Source: Hirsutella rhossiliensis
Taxonomy: Eukaryota; Ascomycota; Sordariomycetes; Hypocreales; Ophiocordycipitaceae
Direction of reading: 5' to 3'
DNA: 64,000 nucleotides
Assembly: GCF_020360975.1 (NCBI RefSeq)
Contig: NW_025408668.1
Location: 6,758,001 to 6,822,000 of the forward strand
Of the stretch, positions 56,985 through 64,000 are shown in pieces. The notes below the pieces were generated by a model. It was not told the origin of the DNA. It was given only the letters and a program-made list of their open reading frames with translations, and made no database searches. The position numbers were made by a program, and so were the translations under genes. Positions within the stretch are counted from its first letter, which is position 1. Every line of letters starts with the position of its first letter.

Positions 56985-58091
56985 CTAGGCACCAACGCGC
57001 CTGCGCGCAGCGGCCATGCGCAGCTTGACCGTCTGCTCATAAAGGACATCCTTGAACGCGAACAAGAATGCCGCAGTCAACACGCTTTGAGTGACCTTGG
57101 GGCCAATACCTGAAGTGATGTTAGTGAGAATCCATGCCGGCAGCCAAGACTTTCGATCTGCTCTAACCTTTGTAGAGGCCAGCGTAGCCCTCCTCCTTGA
57201 TCACGCGACGCAGGGCCTGGGACATGCCCTCCTTCTTTTCGTTTTGGCCAGCGACATGCATCTGACTTTTGACGGTGATGTAAGGGTACGTCACCGAGGT
57301 GGCGAAGAGCTTGCCCAGCGCGCCGAGGAAGAAGGCGATGGCGGGCGTCACCTTTCTTCGCTTCTCCACGGCGTCCTTCATCTGCTCGAAGAGGGTGTAT
57401 TGGAGGATGGGGTTGATGACGAGGACTAGGGCCGGGATGACGCCGGCGAAGAGGGCCTGGGGGCCTTCGTGCTTGAGCAGGGACATGAGGGTACCAAGGG
57501 TGGAGGGGCCCTTTGCCCGTGGCCGGACGCCGGCCTCGACGTCTGCCTCTGTGTTTTGCTTGCGGGTGGTGACCCTGGTGTTGACGACCCAGATGGGATT
57601 GGTGATGATGACAGTGGCGGAGCCGGCAAGGGCGCCGGCCATCATAGACTCGACGGTGGTGAGCTTCTTGCTGGCGCGCCCGGCGGACTGGGCGGCCTTT
57701 TCGAAGAAGGCGCGCGTCCACTCGTACCAGTAGTAGTAGACGAAGTTTGTGACGCTGATGCCGAAGAGGGCCGAGTTGATGCCCGAGTACAGGCCGGCGA
57801 CGCCCTCGCGAGCAATGATTCTCTGGACGGCGGCGATGAAGCGCGTGTCGGCCTTTTTGGACTCGACCTGGGCGCGCGTAGACAGCGTGATGAGGGGGTA
57901 ACTGGACACCAGGGAAAGGCGCGTTAGCGAGCCTATATCTCTCTTTTTTCTCGGCGGGTGCACAAGGGGCATCGGCAAAGGCAAGAATGCGATCCAACAT
58001 ACGTCAAGGCCATGGACAAAATGCCGCCGCCAGCGCCGGCGAGGGCGTGGGCGACGTTGTCGTTCTGAGGGATGGGAGTCTGGGGAGCCAT
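56985..58091 (-). CDS. ANT1: Peroxisomal adenine nucleotide transporter (mitochondrial carrier family)
   Basis: Three exons on the minus strand (58091-58003, 57901-57168, 57109-56985) give 315 residues. The three carrier repeats carry their signatures: YPLITLSTRAQVE, NPIWVVNTRV and YPYITVKSQM, with the second (NPIWVVNTR) and the overall order typical of PMP47/Ant1-type carriers. GLYSGINSALFGISVTNFVY and GLYKGIGPKVTQSVLTAAF are the conserved loops. The family imports ATP into peroxisomes in exchange for AMP, for fatty-acid activation. The C-terminal AAARRRVGA is short; no PTS1 is expected for a membrane protein. The start MAPQTPIPQNDN is chosen over an upstream in-frame Met because it matches the family length. 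It shares an upstream region with the AT-hook gene. Confidence 0.93.
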
Positions 58092-58706
58092 GGCGGCTGT
58101 TATTCGTAGAGGAGAGCGAGGCAAGGGTCCCGGCGGGCGGCGCGCAAGAGGTTTGGCGATGAGGTCGGCGAGTTGATCATGGATTCATGACACTAGATAA
58201 GGGAGGATGAGGGGAGATCAGGAGGAAAGGAAGCTCCAGGGCGGCTTTGAGCCGAGGTTCCCTGACGGCGGGTTGTGGGATCGACTGGGACTTGTTGAAG
58301 CCGGCCGAGAGCAGTCCCACTTTTCTTGTTTAATGGCCTGAAGTCATCCCCGCGTCCCTGTTCGCTCCGAGTTTGGCATGTGACTTGGACTGCGCGGGTA
58401 CGTACCGCAGCAGATCGGAACGCATGAGAGCTGCCTACCCTGGAGCGGGGAGTCGATCTGCGGAGCAACGGGTCGACCCTTGGCGCTAGACCCAGCCAGG
58501 ACCCAAGTAAACAATGCCTATGCCGTCCTTGCTCCTCCATTTGCCACGACGACAGCCTGCGACGGGTCTTGGATCCTCATCTCCCCATTCCATGTCGAGC
58601 CGCCCTGCACCAGCACCGCCCATCGATGCCGCGGCCCCGGTACTCCGAGTCCTTCAGCGTCCGCTGGCACAGCCTCGCAAACCCGGCGACGCCCAGCGCC
58701 GACATC
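58092..58706. promoter_or_regulatory. Divergent promoter region ANT1 / AT-hook protein
   Basis: 615 bp between start codons. The AT-hook reading frame is open upstream to 58569 but poorly conserved-looking. No TATA box is seen. Confidence 0.4.
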
Positions 58707-61700
58707 ATGTCGTCGCCCGATCCCCTCAACGACGCCACCGAGCAGCTGCTGCCGCCGCCGTCGTCGCGCCGCGTCACGCGCAGTAGTCTGCGGTCCCAGC
58801 GCTTTGCCTCGGTCACCAGCTCGCCGCGGAAGCAGATGTTCGAGCTCCAGGTTGGCGATAATCGCTCCCCCCAGAAGCTATGGGTCACGGTCGAGACGGA
58901 TGCCGCCGCCGCCGCCGCCGCTATCCGCCCTTCGCGCGGCACCAGTCGCAAGCTCTTCCAGTCGCCCGCCTCTACGCCCGCCGCCGCCCGCCGCCGCCAC
59001 CAGCGCGCCGTCACCACCACTGTGCCCCTGCAAGCCTCCATCGAGGAGGATGAGCCCGGTCCGGCCGACGACACGGCCGCGACGCCAAAGCGCAGGGGAC
59101 GGCCTCGGAAAGTCAACGGCACGCCAATGCCCAGCGCCGCGAAGCGAAAGGCTGCCGCGCCAGCAGATACGAGAAGCCCGCGCCGTCCCCGACTCGCCAA
59201 GACAAGCCGTGAGCCCGACGAGGCGCAATCGCAATCCAGCGTACAGCCAACGCCAAGGTCGGCGCGTCGCGGTCGCCCGCCGAAGAACAAAAAGGCCCCG
59301 GAGCCGTCATTCGAGACTGGAGCAGAAGCCACACCCAAGGCCTCGCCTACGAAACGGCAGCGACGGACAAGACAGGCGACAGTTCCTGAGGAACTGGAGG
59401 AGCTCGCGGAGCCGGAAGCCCGAGATCAGCCCCAATCGGCATCTCAATCTGCGACTGCGAGCGAAGACGGAATGGACCTCGTCGGAGCGCCCGGGAAACT
59501 GCCATCAGCCTCCCCGCCTGCAGATCCTGCGCCCGTCGACGATGACCACGACGCCGATATCTGGATGGCCACCATATCGAACGAGGATACCCCAAGAGCC
59601 ACGGCTCTGCCCACCCAGGCACCGTCTTCGCCTTCTCCCTCCCGTGGCGCGCCCGAAGAAGCGCCGCAGCCAGATGCTGATGACATGCTGGATTCTGATG
59701 GAGGAGCCTCAGCAGCCGGCGACTATGTCGACTTCGCCCCCGCCGCAAGCGACATATCCTCCCTCGACGAGCCAGTAAACGCCACTTCGCCGCGGCGACC
59801 CGACGATACAATCGCGCAAGGAGAAGACTTTAGCATGATTTTTATGGATTCTATACCCTCGCTGCAGGGAGCCTTCAAGAGCTCCATTCCTCCTGCAGCG
59901 CACGAGGAGCTGGGCGAAGAAACGAGTCTCATTATCAATAATACACTTGAATCTCTCAGGCAGGAGGGTGGTGCGGAGGACGTCGAGGCGGAATCATGCG
60001 CCTCTGCGCAACCGACACCCGCGCAAGCCGTGTCGCATCCTGACCAGGACGAGCTGGCCTCCAACGAACCCACACCGACTCGAGCGACGGCCGCCAGATC
60101 CCAAAGTCGGGGACCGAGTCCCAGGTGGTCGCGCACCCCCCGCAAGGCCGCCGACTCCTCGCCGCTCCGGCATCGAGTCCTGAGGCTTAAAGCGAGGCAA
60201 GCGGAGGAATCTGCCGCAGTTGGTGCGGACAAGATGAGCGAGGAGGATCTCCTCGCCACCTCTCAGCGCATAGAGTCTGGTCGCTCCAATGGCGAGACAT
60301 CATATGCGTATGAGGACTCGTTTTCCGAGATTCCACAGGAGATTCTAATATCTGCGACACCGGGGCAGCCTAATACTGTAATACCGTACGGTGGCGACGG
60401 TGATGAACATGAAGAAGAGGAAAGGAGAGAGGTGGAGGATAAGGAAGTGGAAGAAGAAGAACGTCCGGACCTGCTACAAGACGACGATCAACTGCGACAG
60501 GAGGATGGCGGACCTGTCCAGGGCGAGAACGAAGCGGCCCTCGACGAGCCAGCGCCAACATTGGGCTCCAGTGCCAGTTCAGCCCGGTCTGAGGCAGGAC
60601 GCTTGCCAACGCCGGATGATACACCTCCACAACCTGAATTCCAAGATGCGGAGGAGCAGGCCAAGTCTGATCAAGCATCCGGGACATCTTCGAAACCTGC
60701 GCCGCCCTCGGAAGCTCCAGCTGAGCCGGAAGTCATTGACGCGCGCGTGCCGGAACCGTCCGACGCGGCCGAGCAGCCCGAACAGTCCCAGTCACCGGAA
60801 GCCGCGGAGCCGTCGACGCAATCGGTGGAGGCGACGCCGGTTCACCAGATATCGTCCCCCCTCCAGGAGCCGCAGTCGGTGCAGCAGGAAGCGTGGCACG
60901 ACAAGACAGCCCGGCCGGCTCTATCTGCCATTGTCCGGGCGGGCAGGGCTCTGCAGAGCATCACGTCGGACCCGCCATCCCCCGAAGGCCGGGAGAAGCA
61001 GCTCGGGAGTCCGTTTCGGAGCTCCGGCAGCAGAGACTCGTGGAATGGGTCCCTCAACAGCCAGACCAGCCGGCGCATGAGCAAAAGCCCTCAGCAGTTG
61101 CTGACCTTTGCAGAAGCCAGGGCGCCTTCTGGCAGCCCGGCCAGAGAGGATCCGTTCGGCGCGGCGTCCCACAGTACCACCGGCCAGACTCACTTCATGC
61201 AGGCACTGGGCGTGAGAGTGCCGGCAGAGCAGGCCCTTTCGCCCGTGAGGGGGTCGCCGGGCAGTTCCATGCGCTTCACCCCGAACAGCGACGGCGCCAT
61301 GAGCTGGATTGCCAGGGAGGGGCCCATAAGTCCTGGGCTGAGAGGGGACAACTCGTTGCAGGAAGCTGCTCGCCGCTCGTCCAGCGCCGGAGCGGTCCCC
61401 TCCCTCGGGCGGCTTGGCGGAGCGGCGCCGGCGCCGGCGACGGACGGGGGTAGCGGAGGAGGCAGCACTGAGGAGCGAGACGACGAGACGGACATTTGGG
61501 AGCTTGAGGCGCAACGCGAGACGCCGCGGGTCACCCGGCAGCAGCCATTCGGCAAGCGAGTCGCCCCGTACGGCCATCGTCGCGGTGTCGCATCAGGCAC
61601 CTGGGCTGGAGGGCGGGCTGGCGGGCTGGATTCTCCAGCCAAGAGGGCAAACGCTCCTCGCGATCCAGCAGCCTTGCCTGAGAAGAAACCTTCTCCCGTA

Positions 61701-63086
61701 GGCTCGCAAGCCAGCGAGGCGGACGAGTACTCTCTGGTGGCTCAGAGGCGGCAGCAGCAGCAGCAGCAGCAGCAGCAGGGAGAGCCCGCGAAGGACGCCG
61801 AGTCTGCCTCCAAGGCCAGTCGCTTCGACCTGTCGTCCTTCTTCTCCTCCCCGGCTGCCATTCCCGGCATGCTGGCGCACAAGTTTCTCCCGGCAAAGGC
61901 CTCGACGGCCATGTTTGGCGCCGCGACGACGACGCCCAGCCGGCCCGAGCCCGTCGCGCGTGCCGCCGCCCCGGTCATGCCGACGAGCTCCATGTTTCCG
62001 CCCGTGCCGCTGAGCGGGCGGCGCCGCAGCAGTATGCTGTCTTCCTCGGCAACGGCGGCGGCGGCGGCTGGTACGAGTGAGGCAGAGGAGAGCGTCGGCG
62101 GGCACGCCTCGTCGTCGCCGTCTCCTGCTTCGCCTGAGCGGCGGCTTTGGCGGAAACAAAGCGTCACGCCGCTGCCGTCCAGCGGGCAGTCGGGCCGGCG
62201 CGCTGCATCGCAGTCCTTGTCTCAACAGCAGCAGCAGCAGCAGCAGCAGGGCTCGGCAGCGACGACACCCCCCCGGATGCAGCTGTCTCACGCCGACATC
62301 CACCGGTGGCAGCAGGAGACGTCGCACGCCAGCGCCGCGCAACCGCCGCCGCCAGCGCCCGGGCTTTCCCGCCCTCTGCTGCGCCCGCTGCCGCCCAAGG
62401 ACGCGTCGCCGACAAAGTCGAGCCTGCGGTCGCCGCTCAAGCCCCGCACGCCGGGCCGCGTCGTCGACTTTACCAGCAGCGTCCTCTCGCCCGCGGAGCA
62501 GGCCAGGGCCCGCCACGAGCGTCGCCTGTCCATCGCCTCGGCCTCCTCCCTCGCCTCCCTGGCGCGGCCGCGCGCGGCCTTTGCTCCGCCGCCGCCCGCC
62601 GTGGGGACCGAGGACGAGGAAATCGGCGACGTTGAGGATGTCCCCATGTCGGATGCGCCGCCGCTCGGTAAGCAGGAAGAGAACGAGCAGGAGGTCGAGG
62701 GGGACGAGGAGGACACGCCCGAGCCTCCCCTTTCGCAGACTGTCTGGACGCGCCGCCACTGGCTCCTGCTCGACGAGCTGCTCCAGCTCCGCCGCCGCGC
62801 GCCATTTCCCCCGGCGTCGCACAACCACCGCCATCAGCAGCAGCAGCAGCAGCAGCAGCAGCATCATCATGCCGCCGCCGACCGCTACCTCGGCAAGACG
62901 GTCAAGAGCCAGGGCGAGGCCATGCGGCTGGAGCGCTGGCACCTCGACGTCGTCGACGCCTTCAGGGCTGCCGTCGGCGGCTGGGACGAGGGCGTCCTGG
63001 CCAAGCGGCTCTTTGCCCTGATCCTGGGCGAGGAGAGGCGGCGCAGAGCCGGGCTGGGCAGGCCTTCGCGAATCATGTTTCACTGA
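58707..63086 (+). CDS. Large AT-hook chromatin protein
   Basis: An intronless gene of about 1459 residues from ATG 58707; the frame is open to ATG 58569 (1505 residues), but the MSSPDPLNDATEQLL start and the FELQVGDNRSPQKLWVTVET block are the expected N-terminus. AT-hooks RRGRPRK (about 128) and RRGRPPK (about 187) bind the minor groove of AT DNA. Most of the protein is disordered and acidic/Ser/Pro-rich, with three polyQ tracts. The C-terminal region, about 1340-1459, is folded-looking: QTVWTRRHWLLLDELLQLRR, RLERWHLDVVDAFRAAVGGW and AKRLFALILGEERRRRAG. That domain is conserved among filamentous fungi as far as I know, without an assigned function. It is presumably nuclear and architectural. 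Confidence 0.85.
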   Translation: MSSPDPLNDATEQLLPPPSSRRVTRSSLRSQRFASVTSSPRKQMFELQVGDNRSPQKLWVTVETDAAAAAAAIRPSRGTSRKLFQSPASTPAAARRRHQRAVTTTVPLQASIEEDEPGPADDTAATPKRRGRPRKVNGTPMPSAAKRKAAAPADTRSPRRPRLAKTSREPDEAQSQSSVQPTPRSARRGRPPKNKKAPEPSFETGAEATPKASPTKRQRRTRQATVPEELEELAEPEARDQPQSASQSATASEDGMDLVGAPGKLPSASPPADPAPVDDDHDADIWMATISNEDTPRATALPTQAPSSPSPSRGAPEEAPQPDADDMLDSDGGASAAGDYVDFAPAASDISSLDEPVNATSPRRPDDTIAQGEDFSMIFMDSIPSLQGAFKSSIPPAAHEELGEETSLIINNTLESLRQEGGAEDVEAESCASAQPTPAQAVSHPDQDELASNEPTPTRATAARSQSRGPSPRWSRTPRKAADSSPLRHRVLRLKARQAEESAAVGADKMSEEDLLATSQRIESGRSNGETSYAYEDSFSEIPQEILISATPGQPNTVIPYGGDGDEHEEEERREVEDKEVEEEERPDLLQDDDQLRQEDGGPVQGENEAALDEPAPTLGSSASSARSEAGRLPTPDDTPPQPEFQDAEEQAKSDQASGTSSKPAPPSEAPAEPEVIDARVPEPSDAAEQPEQSQSPEAAEPSTQSVEATPVHQISSPLQEPQSVQQEAWHDKTARPALSAIVRAGRALQSITSDPPSPEGREKQLGSPFRSSGSRDSWNGSLNSQTSRRMSKSPQQLLTFAEARAPSGSPAREDPFGAASHSTTGQTHFMQALGVRVPAEQALSPVRGSPGSSMRFTPNSDGAMSWIAREGPISPGLRGDNSLQEAARRSSSAGAVPSLGRLGGAAPAPATDGGSGGGSTEERDDETDIWELEAQRETPRVTRQQPFGKRVAPYGHRRGVASGTWAGGRAGGLDSPAKRANAPRDPAALPEKKPSPVGSQASEADEYSLVAQRRQQQQQQQQQGEPAKDAESASKASRFDLSSFFSSPAAIPGMLAHKFLPAKASTAMFGAATTTPSRPEPVARAAAPVMPTSSMFPPVPLSGRRRSSMLSSSATAAAAAGTSEAEESVGGHASSSPSPASPERRLWRKQSVTPLPSSGQSGRRAASQSLSQQQQQQQQQGSAATTPPRMQLSHADIHRWQQETSHASAAQPPPPAPGLSRPLLRPLPPKDASPTKSSLRSPLKPRTPGRVVDFTSSVLSPAEQARARHERRLSIASASSLASLARPRAAFAPPPPAVGTEDEEIGDVEDVPMSDAPPLGKQEENEQEVEGDEEDTPEPPLSQTVWTRRHWLLLDELLQLRRRAPFPPASHNHRHQQQQQQQQQHHHAAADRYLGKTVKSQGEAMRLERWHLDVVDAFRAAVGGWDEGVLAKRLFALILGEERRRRAGLGRPSRIMFH
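61750..61776 (+). repeat. CAG tract (polyQ) in AT-hook gene
   Basis: Nine consecutive CAG codons. Confidence 0.9.
62226..62250 (+). repeat. CAG tract (polyQ) in AT-hook gene
   Basis: Eight consecutive CAG codons after a CAA. Confidence 0.9.
62836..62862 (+). repeat. CAG tract followed by CAT (polyQ-polyH) in AT-hook gene
   Basis: About nine CAG codons, then three histidine CAT codons, inside an otherwise conserved C-terminal region. Confidence 0.9.
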
Positions 63087-63492
63087 AGATGATGACTTTT
63101 TGAACTTTTGGATCTTCTGCTGTACCCCTGGTTCTCTTTCTCGTCATTCCCCAGCTGTGATATCTCGATTTTGGATCGACCAAAGACAGAAGCCCAAAAA
63201 CGACGGACATGATTGGCGTTTCCCCGGGTTGCGAGGGCTTGTGCTTTCAAAGAGATACCACTCTAGTATCGTTGTCTTAGCCAGGATATCTGTTGGTGTG
63301 TTTCATGTCCTTCTCTTCTTCTGTAACTTGCATACGCCCTGAAAAGGGTCTTTCTTGGCAATACAATTGCACCAAAACAACAGGCGGCGGGCTTGCCTCG
63401 CGGATTCCAAGCCTCAGGCGGATCCTTCTTGAGTGCCTTATCTACAATTGTATGGTTACAAATACTTGATCTCGCTGCCCCGTTTCATCCTC
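63087..63492. other. Convergent spacer AT-hook/RPN6
   Basis: 406 bp with both 3' UTRs; T-rich, with nothing else recognised. Confidence 0.5.
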
Positions 63493-64000
63493 CTATTCCA
63501 GCAGAGAGGCCTGGTTCGTGTAGAGGACATCCACCACGTTGCTCAGCTTGTCAATCGTTGCCAGGGCGGCGTCGTACGACTCGTCTCGCTGCGTCTCGTC
63601 AAAAATGATGAGGCAGCCGGCGCCCTGGTCCAAAACACCGATGATGACCTTGTCGAGGATCATCTGGGAAAGCTTGCGCTCCACCTGCTGAGTGTCAAGC
63701 CCAACCATTTTGGCAATGTGGTCGATCTCAACGCGCGAAAATGGCTCAATAACCTTGATAAGGTTCTGCTCCAGCATGGCGTCGTAGAGGCGTCGGAGGT
63801 GATTGCGGATGAAGGCGTCGCTGCCAAGCTCATAGCGGTACGACGACAGGGCGCGCTCATACTCCTCCAAGGAGCGGTTCGAGTGTGCGCGGGCTATGGC
63901 CTTCATGGCCTCGAGATTCTTGCCCGCGTACTTTACGGCCTGCTTCGAGGCCATGAGCTGGTTGACGTCGTCCACCAGGTTCAGCATGATTTTGCAGAGC
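63493..64000 (-). CDS. RPN6: 26S proteasome regulatory subunit RPN6, 3' end only
   Basis: The C-terminal 169 residues are in the window and the gene continues past the right edge. The PCI-domain end reads VKYAGKNLEAMKAIARAHSN, SYRYELGSDAFIRNHLRRLY, VEIDHIAKMVGLDTQQVERK and DKVIIGVLDQGAGCLIIFDE, and it ends VLYTNQASLLE. This is the RPN6/PSMD11 signature, the lid subunit that clamps the 20S core to the regulatory particle. The last visible exon has no intron. The upstream exons and the start lie outside the window. Confidence 0.95.
   Translation of the reverse strand, partial: LCKIMLNLVDDVNQLMASKQAVKYAGKNLEAMKAIARAHSNRSLEEYERALSSYRYELGSDAFIRNHLRRLYDAMLEQNLIKVIEPFSRVEIDHIAKMVGLDTQQVERKLSQMILDKVIIGVLDQGAGCLIIFDETQRDESYDAALATIDKLSNVVDVLYTNQASLLE

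Noticed and set aside
58480..59778. 432-codon frame overlapping the AT-hook gene start
   Set aside because: It overlaps the better-supported AT-hook frame in another register and is Arg/Pro/Ser-rich without a domain.
61593..63083. 496-codon antisense frame of the AT-hook gene
   Set aside because: Antisense shadow: poly-Leu runs are the complement of the polyQ CAG tracts.

Overview
The window is nuclear DNA of a filamentous ascomycete fungus. The evidence is high GC content, genes split by short introns (mostly 50-100 nt) with GT..CTRAC..AG signals, and unmistakable fungal orthologues: DASH subunit DAD1, Set3-complex-like SNT1, NatC subunit MAK10, RHO4, a GH128/Asl1 cell-wall glycosidase and a UPC2-type Zn2Cys6 factor. 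The protein sequences read most like Sordariomycetes, probably Hypocreales; that placement is inference. I support 22 protein-coding genes (21 complete, one cut by the right edge) and find no tRNA, rRNA, CRISPR or intact transposon. Exon boundaries were worked out by hand from splice signals, reading-frame continuity and family knowledge.

Left part (1-23983) is compact: an atypical short-chain dehydrogenase; elongin C (-) divergent from RHO4 (+); DAD1 (-); the large SANT-domain co-repressor SNT1 (-) divergent from deoxyhypusine synthase (+); an aldo-keto reductase (-) divergent from a Gfo/Idh-type dihydrodiol/xylose dehydrogenase (+); TRM9 tRNA methyltransferase (+) convergent with a Myb-like regulator (-).

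The middle (23984-48606) is gene-poor. An 8.8 kb stretch without a recognisable gene is rich in GT/GCGT microsatellites, short tandem repeats and GTAC-type motifs. It is followed by tubulin cofactor B (+), another 3.7 kb gap, a membrane RING-H2 ubiquitin ligase (+), a nine-exon multi-pass membrane protein (+), a GH128 glycoside hydrolase (-) and a further 4 kb gap.

The right part (48607-64000) is compact again: UPC2-like Zn2Cys6 factor (+), a conserved fungal protein of unknown function (+), ATP synthase epsilon (+), MAK10 (+) convergent with the peroxisomal adenine nucleotide carrier ANT1 (-), a large AT-hook protein (+) and the 3' end of proteasome subunit RPN6 (-).

Most genes are unrelated housekeeping or regulatory genes, not a cluster. 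The only neighbours with a plausible functional link are the divergent AKR and Gfo/Idh oxidoreductases. I did not find a convincing undescribed system. The best leads are a GC-AG intron in DAD1, an SDR without its catalytic tyrosine, a TACTGTAC octamer that I saw at 11 places, all outside genes, and the large AT-hook protein of unknown role.
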